Source of the DNA: VAZQ01 sp036555745
GTDB lineage: Bacteria > Pseudomonadota > Alphaproteobacteria > Rhizobiales > Xanthobacteraceae
Assembly (NCBI GenBank): GCA_036555745.1
Contig: DATBKV010000185.1
Span: 1 to 64,000 of the forward strand
DNA length: 64,000 nt
Direction of reading: 5' to 3'
Shown: one piece after another, positions 1 through 8,008 of the stretch
How positions within the stretch are numbered: the stretch's first letter is position 1
How the letters are laid out: each line of letters starts with the position of its first letter
Translations under genes and position numbers: made by a program
Notes under the pieces: generated by a model
Seen by the model: the letters and a program-made list of their open reading frames with translations, nothing else
Databases searched by the model: none
What the model was told of the DNA's origin: nothing

Positions 1-921
1 TCTATCACCGACGGCGAGTTTCGCCGCTCCTGGTGGCACCTCGATTTCCTGTGGGGTCTCGATGGCGCCGAGAAGCACGTCATGAACACCGGCATCGCCT
101 TTGCCGGCGTCACGACCCGCAACGAGGGCGTGCAGGTGACGGGGAAACTCGGATTTTCCGGCCACCCCATGATCGAGCATTTCAAATTCGTGCAGGCGCA
201 CACCAAGCGAACGCCGAAGATGACAATCCCGGCGCCGTCGGCCATTTATGGGCGCCCGTCGCGCACGCCCATCAACGAGCGCGTCTACCCCGAGCTCGAC
301 CGGTTCTTCGACGATCTCGGACAAGCCTACCGCAAGGCGGTGCGCGCCTTCGCCGACGCCGGCTGTCGCTACCTGCAGCTCGACGAGGTGTTCATCGCCA
401 TGCTGTGCGATCCGAAATACCGGGCGCAGATGAGCGCGCGCGGCGACGATCCCGAACGCCTCGGGGAGCTCTATGGCGAGCTCATCAACACCGCTATCTC
501 GGATATTCCCGCGGACATGACCATCACCATGCACCTGTGCCGCGGCAACTACAAATCGACCTTCATGGGCGCAGGCGGGTACGAGGCGGTGCAGGAGATC
601 CTGTTCAACAAGATCAACGTGCACGGCTATTTCATGGAGTACGACGACCCGCGCTCGGGCAGCTTTGAGCCCCTGCGCATGCTGCCGAAGGGCAAACAGG
701 TCGTGCTCGGCATCGTGACCACCAAGAGCGGCAAGCTCGAAGGGAAAGACGAGCTCAAGCGCCGCATCGAGCAGGCGGCGAAATACGCGCCGCTCGATCA
801 GCTCTGCATCTCGGGCCAGTGCGGCTTCGCCTCGACCGAAGAGGGCAATCTGCTGACCGAGGAGGAGCAATGGGCGAAGCTGCGGCGCATCGTCGAGGTG
901 GCGGACGAGGTTTGGGAATGA
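1..921 (+). CDS. MetE-like C-terminal-domain protein (cobalamin-independent methionine synthase family), 5' partial
   Basis: The reading frame is open from base 1, so the true start lies outside the window; about 306 codons are visible. The sequence shows the C-terminal catalytic barrel of the cobalamin-independent methionine synthase family: ITDGEFRR at the visible start, then an H-x-C pair in TMHLCRGN and a late cysteine in SGQCGFAS. These are the zinc ligands that activate the thiol substrate in this family. Stand-alone proteins of this type, without the MetE N-terminal half, often act in methyl transfer or carbon catabolism rather than methionine synthesis, so the substrate is open. The stop overlaps the next start (ATGA), implying co-translation with the SDR. 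Confidence 0.85.
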   Translation, partial: SITDGEFRRSWWHLDFLWGLDGAEKHVMNTGIAFAGVTTRNEGVQVTGKLGFSGHPMIEHFKFVQAHTKRTPKMTIPAPSAIYGRPSRTPINERVYPELDRFFDDLGQAYRKAVRAFADAGCRYLQLDEVFIAMLCDPKYRAQMSARGDDPERLGELYGELINTAISDIPADMTITMHLCRGNYKSTFMGAGGYEAVQEILFNKINVHGYFMEYDDPRSGSFEPLRMLPKGKQVVLGIVTTKSGKLEGKDELKRRIEQAAKYAPLDQLCISGQCGFASTEEGNLLTEEEQWAKLRRIVEVADEVWE

Positions 922-1832
922 CCGGCATCGTCGCCGGCAAGGTGGCGATCGTCACCGGGGCGGGCCGCGGCATCGGGCGCGGCATCGCGCTTCTCTTGGC
1001 GCACGAGGGCGCGCGCGTGGTCGTGTGCGACATCGGCGCGAGCCTGGAGGGCGCCGGCGCGGATGCCGGGCCGGCGCAGGCGGTGGTCGAGGAGATCAAG
1101 GGGGATGGCGGCGAGGCGATCGCCTCGACGCTCTCCATCGCCGAGCCGAAAAACGCCGACGAGATCGTGGGCGCCGCGCTTTCGGCCTTCGGCCGGGTCG
1201 ATATCCTGGTCAACAATGCCGGCATCCTGCGTGACCGCATCTTCCATCGCATGAGCTGGTCGGACTGGTCCGACGTGCTGGCGGTCCACCTCAACGGTTC
1301 CTTCAACATGAGCCGGGCCTGCGCGGTGCATTTCCGCGGGCAGAGTTCCGGCGCCTTCGTCCACATGACCTCGACCTCGGCACTGGTCGGCAATTTCGGC
1401 CAGGCCAATTACATGGCGGCGAAGTTCGGGATTGTCGGGCTGTCGCGCGGCATCGCGCTCGACATGCAGCGTTTCAACGTGCGCTCGAACTGCATCGCGC
1501 CGTTCGCCTGGACCCGCATGATCGACTCGATCCCGGCACAGACCCCGGAAGAAAAGGCGCGGGTCGAGCGGTTCCAGCAAATGACGCCGGAGAAGATTGC
1601 GCCGCTAGCGGTCTATCTGGCCTCCGACCACGCGGCCGGCATCTCCGGTCAGATTTTCGGCGTGCGCAACAACGAGATCTTCCTGTTCAACCAGCCGCGG
1701 CCGATTCGCACCATCCATCGGTCCGACGGCTGGACGCCGGAGAAAATCGAGCAGCAGATCATGGGCGCGTTCGGGCCGTCGTTCACGCCGCTCGAGCGCT
1801 CCACCGACGTGTTCTCGTGGGATCCCGTGTGA
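918..1832 (+). CDS. SDR-family NAD(P)-dependent oxidoreductase
   Basis: A 304-residue short-chain dehydrogenase. The Rossmann motif TGAGRGIG is at residues 13-20, NNAG at 99-102, and the catalytic S (152 or 154), Y165 and K169 (YMAAK) are present. The start at 918 is chosen because it overlaps the upstream stop as ATGA and gives the normal SDR N-terminus; a longer in-frame extension would lie inside the upstream gene. The C-terminus runs about 50 residues beyond a typical FabG (ending near FSWDPV), as in SDRs linked to hydroxyacyl-CoA or steroid oxidation. With a MetE-like protein upstream and an acyl-CoA dehydrogenase downstream it probably belongs to a catabolic cassette; the substrate cannot be told. 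Confidence 0.9.
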   Translation: MTGIVAGKVAIVTGAGRGIGRGIALLLAHEGARVVVCDIGASLEGAGADAGPAQAVVEEIKGDGGEAIASTLSIAEPKNADEIVGAALSAFGRVDILVNNAGILRDRIFHRMSWSDWSDVLAVHLNGSFNMSRACAVHFRGQSSGAFVHMTSTSALVGNFGQANYMAAKFGIVGLSRGIALDMQRFNVRSNCIAPFAWTRMIDSIPAQTPEEKARVERFQQMTPEKIAPLAVYLASDHAAGISGQIFGVRNNEIFLFNQPRPIRTIHRSDGWTPEKIEQQIMGAFGPSFTPLERSTDVFSWDPV

Positions 1833-1959
1833 CGTGTGACGCGCGAACTGTGCTGCGCGGAACAGGGATGATGGTAAGCTGGTTGCCGCCAAGGCGGAAT
1901 GTGCGCCTGCCTTTGCGAGCGGGCGGCCCGGCCGCCTCTGCCAAAGCGATTTGAAGGCA

Positions 1960-3135
1960 ATGACTCAAGCTGAGCTGCAGCAGGCAGCCGACGACCTCGC
2001 GCAGATCCGCGAATCGGTGCGCGCGCTCTGCGCCAAGTTTCCCGGCGAATACTGGCGCCGCCTCGATCGCGAGCGCGCCTATCCCGGCGAATTCGTCGCA
2101 GCCTTGACCGAGGCAGGGTTCCTCGCCGCCCTCATCCCAGAGCACTTCGGCGGCAGCGGCCTCACGATGACCGCTGCGGCCGCCATCATGGAGGAGATTC
2201 AGGCCTCGGGCTGCAACGGCGCGGCCTGCCATGCCCAGATGTACACCATGGGCACGTTGCTGCGACACGGCAGCGCGGCGCAGAAGGCGCGCTGGCTGCC
2301 GGCGATTGCAGCGGGCGAGCTGCGGCTGCAGGCGTTCGGCGTCACCGAGCCGACGTCGGGCTCCGACACGCTCAACCTGCGCACCACCGCCGTGCGCGAA
2401 GGCGATCATTACATCATCAATGGTCAGAAGATCTGGACCTCGCGCGCCGAGCACTCCGATCTCCTGCTGCTGATCGCCCGCACTACGCCGCGCGAGCAGG
2501 CGAGAACGCGTACCGAAGGCCTTTCCGTCTTCCTCGTCGACATGCGGCTCGCGCAAGGCACCGGCATCAGCATCAATCCCATCCGCACCATGATGAACCA
2601 TGCCACCACTGAGTTGTTCTTCGACGATCTGCGCGTGCCCGCGGAGAATCTCATCGGGGAGGAGGGGCAGGGCTTCCGCTACATCCTCAGCGGGATGAAT
2701 GCCGAGCGCATCCTCATTGCGGCGGAATGCGTCGGCGACGCCAAATGGTTCATTGCCAAGGCGAGCGACTACGCCAAGGAGCGGGTGGTGTTCGGGCGGC
2801 CCATCGGGCAGAACCAGGGCGTGCAATTCCCGATCGCGCGCGCCTATGCCCAGATGCGGGCGGCCGAGCTGATGGTGCGCGAAGCAGCCTCGCTGTACGA
2901 GAGCGGGCGGGACTGCGGGGCGGAAGCCAATCTGGCGAAGCTCATCGCCGCCGACGCCTCCTGGGCGGCCGCCGATATGTGCCTGCAGACCCACGGCGGT
3001 TTCGGCTTCGCCGAGGAGTTCGACGTCGAGCGCAAGTTCCGTGAGACGCGGCTTTATCAGACCGCGCCGATCTCGACCAACCTGATCCTCTCCTACATCG
3101 CCGAGCACGTGCTCGGCCTGCCGCGGTCGTATTGA
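1960..3135 (+). CDS. Acyl-CoA dehydrogenase family protein
   Basis: A flavin-dependent acyl-CoA dehydrogenase of 391 residues. The family signature around the FAD and acyl-CoA site is visible (FGVTEPTSGSDT), as are the middle beta domain and a C-terminal helical domain with the usual HGGFGFAEEFDVER segment. An ATG at 1960 is preferred to a TTG three codons earlier. It oxidises an acyl-CoA to the 2-enoyl-CoA and passes electrons to ETF. It follows the SDR after about 130 bases, so the two may share a pathway; chain length and substrate are unknown. Confidence 0.92.
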   Translation: MTQAELQQAADDLAQIRESVRALCAKFPGEYWRRLDRERAYPGEFVAALTEAGFLAALIPEHFGGSGLTMTAAAAIMEEIQASGCNGAACHAQMYTMGTLLRHGSAAQKARWLPAIAAGELRLQAFGVTEPTSGSDTLNLRTTAVREGDHYIINGQKIWTSRAEHSDLLLLIARTTPREQARTRTEGLSVFLVDMRLAQGTGISINPIRTMMNHATTELFFDDLRVPAENLIGEEGQGFRYILSGMNAERILIAAECVGDAKWFIAKASDYAKERVVFGRPIGQNQGVQFPIARAYAQMRAAELMVREAASLYESGRDCGAEANLAKLIAADASWAAADMCLQTHGGFGFAEEFDVERKFRETRLYQTAPISTNLILSYIAEHVLGLPRSY

Positions 3136-3228
3136 ACCGCCGCAGGCCTGAGGAAAATCCAATTTCCGGCTTGCCGATGCGGCAACCCATTGGGTAGGAA
3201 AATCGTTGTCTGTCGGGGTAGCGCAGCG

Positions 3229-4170
3229 ATGAGTGAGACCCTTCTTGCCGATATCGGCGGCAGCAGGAGCCGCTTCGCGCTCGCCAATTCGGCGGGCCGT
3301 CCCGAGCGGCTGCTGGTGATCGACAATGACGAGGTCGGCGGCCTGGACGAGGCGGTCGCGCGCTATCTCGAGGAGACCGGCGCGCGTCCGCGGGCGGCGA
3401 CGCTCGCCGTCGCGGGACCCATCGACGGTGAGGAGATCGCCCTCACCAACCGGGCCTGGCACTTCCGCCGCCGCGAGTTTGCCGGACGTTTCGGGTTCAC
3501 GCACCTGCGCGTGGTCAACGATTTCGAGGCCATCGCCTGGGCATTGCCCCGGCTCGGCGCGGCGGAGACCCGGCCGCTGGGCGCCCCGCTGGCCCCGCGT
3601 GCGGGCGTCAAGCTCGTGCTCGGCCCCGGTACCGGCCTCGGGGTCGCGGCGCTGCTCCCCGCCAACGGCCGCTGGCACGTGGTCGCGAGCGAGGGCGGAC
3701 ACGCCGCGTTCGGGCCGCAGGCGACGGACGAGCTCGAGCTGTTCGCGCAACTGAGAGCCGAATGCGGGGCGGTGAGCGCCGAGCGCGTGCTGTCCGGGCC
3801 CGGCCTGGTGCGGCTCGCGCGCGCGCTCGACCCGCAGGCTGGCCGCCACGCGCCGGAAACCATCGCCGCAAGCGCGCTGGCGCGCGAGCCGTCGGCGCAG
3901 GCGGCGGCGCGCCTGTTCGTGCGGCTGCTCGGGCGCTTTGCCGGGAGCATGGCGCTCACCTTCAAGGCGCTCGGCGGCGTCTACATCACCGGCGGAGTGG
4001 CCGGCGGGCTGGCGCCGTTGCTCGACGAGCCGGCGTTCCGCGCTGCGTTCGAGTCGCACCCGCCGTATCAGGCGCTGCTCGAAACCATCCCGACCCTGCT
4101 CATCACTTGCGAGCAACCGGGCCTGATCGGCTGCGCGGTGTTGGCTTCTGAGCCCGCGGCGGCCGGCTAG
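3229..4170 (+). CDS. glk: Glucokinase
   Basis: A 313-residue glucokinase of the bacterial Glk family (not ROK), phosphorylating glucose with ATP. Visible motifs are the N-terminal phosphate loop LLADIGGSRSRFAL, VVNDFEAIAWALP (substrate Asn/Asp), GPGTGLGVA, ASEGGHAAF and LSGPGLVRLAR. ATG 3229 is chosen over a TTG 13 codons upstream because family members begin a few residues before the DIGG loop. It is not overlapped with its neighbours and is followed by the molybdate operon promoter region. Confidence 0.92.
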   Translation: MSETLLADIGGSRSRFALANSAGRPERLLVIDNDEVGGLDEAVARYLEETGARPRAATLAVAGPIDGEEIALTNRAWHFRRREFAGRFGFTHLRVVNDFEAIAWALPRLGAAETRPLGAPLAPRAGVKLVLGPGTGLGVAALLPANGRWHVVASEGGHAAFGPQATDELELFAQLRAECGAVSAERVLSGPGLVRLARALDPQAGRHAPETIAASALAREPSAQAAARLFVRLLGRFAGSMALTFKALGGVYITGGVAGGLAPLLDEPAFRAAFESHPPYQALLETIPTLLITCEQPGLIGCAVLASEPAAAG

Positions 4171-4210
4171 GTGCGCTCGACCGGCCGCATCGGCTGCCGG
4201 CTCCCACCCC

Positions 4211-4236
4211 TCGCTATATCCGATGGAAAATAGCGC
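4211..4236. promoter_or_regulatory. Imperfect ModE-box-like palindrome (distal)
   Basis: Left arm tcgctatat (4211-4219) and right arm aaatagcgc (4228-4236) are separated by 8 bases; 7 of 9 arm positions are complementary. The left arm matches the known ModE consensus half-site TCGCTATAT. It is centred 58 bp upstream of a perfect copy of the same architecture. Inference: a second, weaker binding site for the molybdate regulator upstream of modA. Confidence 0.55.
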
Positions 4237-4268
4237 TTGAAGTGAGCGCAGCTGAGCGGATAGAACTT

Positions 4269-4294
4269 TCGATATATACCAACGGATATATCGA
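4269..4294. promoter_or_regulatory. Perfect ModE-box-like palindrome upstream of modA
   Basis: Arms tcgatatat (4269-4277) and atatatcga (4286-4294) are perfect 9-bp inverted repeats around an 8-base spacer. The layout and the TATAT core match known ModE operators (TCGCTATAT-N6 to N8-ATATAGCGA). It ends 10 bases before the modA ATG, so binding would occlude the promoter or the ribosome-loading region, consistent with repression of modABC when molybdate is plentiful. A ModE-like gene closes the operon. Confidence 0.75.
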
Positions 4295-4304
4295 TAGGCT
4301 CGCC

Positions 4305-5090
4305 ATGTCTCCGATTGCGCCACGCCCCGCGCTCGAGCAGGTCTGCCGTTCAGCAATCGCCATGGCCGTCGCCATGCTCGCGATCGCTACTCCGGCTGCG
4401 AGCCGGGCGGCCGATACCAACGTTGCAGTGGCTGCAAACTTCACCGAGCCGGCCAAGCGGATCGCCCGGCTGTTCGAGCAGCGCACGGGCGACAGGGCGA
4501 TCCTGAGCTTCGGTGCAACCGGGCAGTTCTACGCGCAGATCAGGCAGGGCGCACCGTTCCAGGTATTTCTTGCGGCCGACCAGCGCACGCCGAGACGGCT
4601 GGTCGATGAAGGTCTCGCGGTCGGCGACACCCTATTCACCTATGCGGTCGGCAAGCTCGTGCTGTTCAGCGCCGATCCCGTCCTGGTGCGAGGCGAGCAG
4701 ACCTTGCGGGATGGGAAGTTCGCCCGCATCGCGATCGCGAATCCCGCCACGGCTCCCTACGGCGCCGCTGCAGTTCAAGCGATGAAGGCCCTCGCTGTCT
4801 ACGACAAGCTCTCCGGGAGGATCGTGCAAGGCAACAACATCGCACAGACGTTCCAGTTCGTGGACACTGGCAACGCCGACCTTGGGTTCGTTGCCCTGTC
4901 GCAGGTAGTCGAGCGTCCCGCCGGGTCGCGGTGGGTGGTCGCGGCCGACCTCTATAGTCCGATACTGCAGGACGCAGTGCTGCTCAAAAATAGTGCCGGT
5001 CAAGATGCCGCGCAGGCGTTCGTCGCCTTTCTGAAAACGCGAGAGGCCGCCGCCGTCATCGAAAGCTTCGGGTACGGCAGCAAGGAGTGA
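4305..5090 (+). CDS. modA: Molybdate ABC transporter substrate-binding protein
   Basis: A periplasmic molybdate-binding protein of 261 residues. A Sec signal peptide covers about residues 1-35 (basic start, then AMAVAMLAIATPAASRA), and the mature part begins ADTNVAVAANFTEPAKRIA, a typical ModA opening. Later family features include ILSFGATGQFYAQI and ANPATAPYGAAAVQAM. The ATG at 4305 is chosen because it gives this signal peptide; a GTG further upstream would place the operator palindrome inside the coding sequence. First gene of modABC-modE-like; modB follows after 7 bases. Confidence 0.93.
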   Translation: MSPIAPRPALEQVCRSAIAMAVAMLAIATPAASRAADTNVAVAANFTEPAKRIARLFEQRTGDRAILSFGATGQFYAQIRQGAPFQVFLAADQRTPRRLVDEGLAVGDTLFTYAVGKLVLFSADPVLVRGEQTLRDGKFARIAIANPATAPYGAAAVQAMKALAVYDKLSGRIVQGNNIAQTFQFVDTGNADLGFVALSQVVERPAGSRWVVAADLYSPILQDAVLLKNSAGQDAAQAFVAFLKTREAAAVIESFGYGSKE

Positions 5091-5097
5091 AATCGCG

Positions 5098-5781
5098 ATG
5101 CCGGAATTGGAGGAGCTGTGGTCGCCGATACGACTGACGCTCGCGCTGGCCTCGATTACGACGATTGTACTCCTTGTCCTCGGAACTCCAATCGCCTGGT
5201 GGCTCGCGCGCTCGAGCGCGCGTGGCAAGGAGGCCGTTGCCGCAGTCGTGGCGCTCCCGCTGGTGCTGCCGCCGACGGTGCTCGGCTTTTACCTGCTCAT
5301 GGCATTGGGCCCGAATGGGCCGGGCGGGTGGATCGGGAGCCTGTTCGGCCTGCGCTCACTCGCATTCACGTTCGAGGGGCTGGTCATCGGGTCGGTGATC
5401 TATTCGATGCCGTTCGTGGTGCAGCCGATCCGCATCGCCTTCGAGGCGTTCGGCGACCGGCCGCTCGAGGTCGCGGCCACCCTGCGCGCTTCGCCGTGGG
5501 ACGCATTCTGGACGGTCGCGGTGCCGCTGGCGCGGCCGGGCTTCATGACCGGCGCGGTGCTGGGCTTCGCCCATACGGTCGGGGAATTCGGCGTCGTGCT
5601 GATGATCGGCGGCAACATCCCGGGCGAGACCAAGGTGCTCTCGGTCGCCATCTACGACTACGTCGAATCCCTGCAGTGGGCGCAGGCGCATATCCTGGCG
5701 GCCGGAATGCTTGCATTTTCATTCGTCGTGATCCTCGCGATGATCGTCATCGAGAAGCGCATCGCGCGGCCAGGGATATGA
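5098..5781 (+). CDS. modB: Molybdate ABC transporter permease
   Basis: The 227-residue inner-membrane permease of the molybdate importer, with about five to six hydrophobic segments. The conserved cytoplasmic coupling loop that docks on ModC is visible as EVAATLRASPWDAFWTVAVP, followed by GAVLGFAHTVGEFGVVLMI. An aaggag Shine-Dalgarno at 5082-5087 overlaps the modA end. Its stop overlaps the modC start (ATGA), so ModB and ModC are translationally coupled. Confidence 0.93.
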   Translation: MPELEELWSPIRLTLALASITTIVLLVLGTPIAWWLARSSARGKEAVAAVVALPLVLPPTVLGFYLLMALGPNGPGGWIGSLFGLRSLAFTFEGLVIGSVIYSMPFVVQPIRIAFEAFGDRPLEVAATLRASPWDAFWTVAVPLARPGFMTGAVLGFAHTVGEFGVVLMIGGNIPGETKVLSVAIYDYVESLQWAQAHILAAGMLAFSFVVILAMIVIEKRIARPGI

Positions 5782-6989
5782 CTCGTTCCGATTCCACGAT
5801 CAGCGCCCGCTACGCCGGCGTAGTTGGAAATTTCGTGCTCGAGGTCGCCTTTGCGGCGCCGATGCGAGGGATCACGGCGCTATTCGGCCCCTCGGGATGC
5901 GGCAAGACCACGATCCTGCGTTGCGTGGCGGGACTTACGCGCCTGCCGGGCCGGCTCGTCGTCGGTGCCGAGGTATGGCAGGACGACGAGGCCGCCACCT
6001 TCCGCAGGCCGTACGAGCGATCGATCGGATACGTATTCCAGGAGGCCAGCCTATTCGCGCATCTGTCGGTCCGCCGCAACCTGCTGTATGGGCGCCGGCG
6101 CGCGCTCAAGGCAGGCGCACAGGAGCACATCCGCCTGGAGGACGTGGTGGCACTGCTCGGCATCGGGCATCTGCTCGACCGCGCCACCGGAGCGCTGTCA
6201 GGCGGCGAGCGCCAGCGCGTCGCGCTCGCTCGCGCCTTGCTGGCGCAGCCGCGTCTGCTGCTGATGGACGAACCGCTGTCCGCGCTCGACCGCATGACCA
6301 AGGAGGAGATCCTCCCCTATTTCGAGGCGCTGCATACTTCGCTCGCGATTCCCGTGTTGTATGTGACCCACGACATCGGCGAGATCGAACGGCTTGCCGA
6401 TCACGTGGTGTTGCTCGAAGCGGGACGGGTGGTGGCCGCGGGTCCGCTCGGCGAGGTCTTCGCCGACAGCCGGCTTCCGGTCGCCCGCGCCGCGCAGGCC
6501 GCGACCGTGCTCGAGGCTCGCGTGGGCCCATTCCTGGCAGCAGATGGCCTGACCAGCCTCGATGTCGACGGCGAAGCGTTGCTGTCACCCGGGCGCCTCG
6601 GGGCAGAAGGCAGCATCTATCGCGTGCGGATTGCCGCCAGCGACGTGAGCTTGGCGATCGAGCGGCCGTCGCTGACGACAATTCTGAACATATTGCCGGT
6701 GCGCGTGGCGGACGTTGAGCCACTGAGTGAGGCGCAGGTGAATGTGCTGGTGACGATCGGCCACCGCGATGGCGGACGCAAGCTGCTGGTGCGGGTGACC
6801 CGCCGCGCGCAACGCCTGCTCGGCATCCATCCCGGACAGGACATGTACGCGCAGATCAAGGCAGTGTCGCTGGTTGCGTCATCGAGCCGGCAACTCGCGC
6901 CAGCCGGGCCTGATCGCGAGGTGCTAGACGGCCCGAAGACCGGCGCTTTTGTTAGCCGACGCGGCGGCCCGCAGAAAGGAACCTTGTAA
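5778..6989 (+). CDS. modC: Molybdate ABC transporter ATP-binding protein
   Basis: A 403-residue ATPase that powers molybdate import. Walker A GPSGCGKT is at residues 37-44, the signature LSGGE at 140-144, Walker B LLLMDEP near 160-166, and the switch histidine in YVTHD at 198. The C-terminal third (from about 290) is a TOBE/MOP-type domain, which in ModC can bind oxyanion and inhibit transport. The extreme C-terminus (residues about 375-403) is not obviously part of the domain. The start is fixed by the ATGA overlap with modB. Confidence 0.93.
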   Translation: MTRSDSTISARYAGVVGNFVLEVAFAAPMRGITALFGPSGCGKTTILRCVAGLTRLPGRLVVGAEVWQDDEAATFRRPYERSIGYVFQEASLFAHLSVRRNLLYGRRRALKAGAQEHIRLEDVVALLGIGHLLDRATGALSGGERQRVALARALLAQPRLLLMDEPLSALDRMTKEEILPYFEALHTSLAIPVLYVTHDIGEIERLADHVVLLEAGRVVAAGPLGEVFADSRLPVARAAQAATVLEARVGPFLAADGLTSLDVDGEALLSPGRLGAEGSIYRVRIAASDVSLAIERPSLTTILNILPVRVADVEPLSEAQVNVLVTIGHRDGGRKLLVRVTRRAQRLLGIHPGQDMYAQIKAVSLVASSSRQLAPAGPDREVLDGPKTGAFVSRRGGPQKGTL

Positions 6990-7011
6990 CTCCCCTGGAG
7001 AGCCCCGCATC

Positions 7012-7371
7012 ATGGCCGCAGCACGTCTTTCCATCCGCATCGACTTGGCGAGCGGGGACCGCATCGGCCCCGGCAAGATCGCGCTCCTGGAGGCGATTCG
7101 ATCGACCGGCTCGATCTCGGCGGCCGCGCGCGCGCTCGGCATGTCATACCGCCGAGCGTGGCTTTTGGTGGAAGAGCTCAATCAGGCGCTGCGCCGGCCC
7201 GCGGTCGCAGCCGAAACCGGCGGACGCCGCGGCGGTGGCGCGGTTGTCACCGCTGCCGGAGAGCGCGTTGTGCGCCTCTATCGCGCCATCGAATCCAACG
7301 CGCGGATCGCGGCGGGAGGCGAATTCCGCGCCATCGGCAAGCTCGTTCGGCGCGAGCGGGCGCGGGCCTGA
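7012..7371 (+). CDS. ModE-like winged helix-turn-helix regulator lacking the MOP domain
   Basis: A 119-residue protein matching only the N-terminal DNA-binding half of ModE: IDLASGDRIGPGKIALLEAI, then the helix-turn-helix SISAAARALGMSYRRAWLLV and a wing rich in Gly (ETGGRRGGGAVV). Full ModE proteins continue with two MOP (TOBE) molybdate-binding domains, absent here. It sits 22 bases after modC and is preceded by ctggag, so it is probably co-transcribed and controls the two palindromes upstream of modA. How it senses molybdate is unknown; similar one-domain ModE proteins exist in other proteobacteria. Confidence 0.85.
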   Translation: MAAARLSIRIDLASGDRIGPGKIALLEAIRSTGSISAAARALGMSYRRAWLLVEELNQALRRPAVAAETGGRRGGGAVVTAAGERVVRLYRAIESNARIAAGGEFRAIGKLVRRERARA

Positions 7372-7397
7372 GCGTCGCAGCTGCGGCTTGGCCAGCC

Positions 7398-7973
7398 TCA
7401 CGACAGCTCGAGCTCGGTGAACGCGTCGCGGTGGTGCGCGGCGGCTTCGGGCGAGAAACAGCAGAACACGACGCGGGCGATGCCGCGCGGCGCATGGGTG
7501 ATTTCCGCCGCCACCGTGCCGACCGCGATGCGGGCGGCGCGCTCCGGCGGAAACCGGTAGATGCCCGTCGAGATCGCGGGGAAGGCGATCGAGGTCAGGC
7601 GCCGCTGGGCGGCGAGCGCCAGCGCGGTACGGTAGCAGGACGCGAGCAGGTCATCCTCGCCCTTCTTGCCCCCGCTCCACACCGGACCGACCGCATGGAT
7701 CACATGGCTCGCTTTCAGCCGATAGCCGCTGGTGATCTTGGCCGAGCCGGTGTCGCAGCCGCCCAGCGTCTCGCATTCCTTCTTCAGCTGCGGCCCGGCC
7801 GCGCGATGGATGGCGCCGTCAACTCCGCCGCCGCCGAGCAGCGTGCGATTGGCGGCATTGACGATGGCCGCGACGTCCAGCGTGGTGATGTCGGCGACGC
7901 AGACCTCGAGCCGCGTCGTTCCAATCTCGGTGCTGAGCAGGGCAGGAATGACCATGAAATCATGGTAGCGCAA
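7398..7973 (-). CDS. Macro-domain protein, O-acetyl-ADP-ribose deacetylase type
   Basis: A 191-residue macro domain close in form to YmdB. Motifs visible are ADITTLDVAAIVNAANRTLL with the catalytic Asn/NAAN at 39-42, the Gly-rich GGGGVDGAIHRAAG at 47-60, and AFPAISTGIYRFP, the second phosphate loop. Such enzymes remove acetyl or ADP-ribosyl groups from ADP-ribose metabolites or proteins in the cytosol. An internal ATG at 7955 is a possible alternative start. It is convergent with the ModE-like gene and has no obvious functional partner nearby. Confidence 0.92.
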   Translation of the reverse strand: MRYHDFMVIPALLSTEIGTTRLEVCVADITTLDVAAIVNAANRTLLGGGGVDGAIHRAAGPQLKKECETLGGCDTGSAKITSGYRLKASHVIHAVGPVWSGGKKGEDDLLASCYRTALALAAQRRLTSIAFPAISTGIYRFPPERAARIAVGTVAAEITHAPRGIARVVFCCFSPEAAAHHRDAFTELELS

Positions 7974-8008
7974 TTGCAGGTTGCGCGCAGGATGGCTTCG
8001 CGGGGTCG

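Noticed and set aside
1783..4356. An 857-codon minus-strand open frame opposite the acyl-CoA dehydrogenase and glucokinase genes
   Set aside because: Long antisense frames are expected in GC-rich DNA. The translation shows no family motif, while both plus-strand genes have full family signatures.
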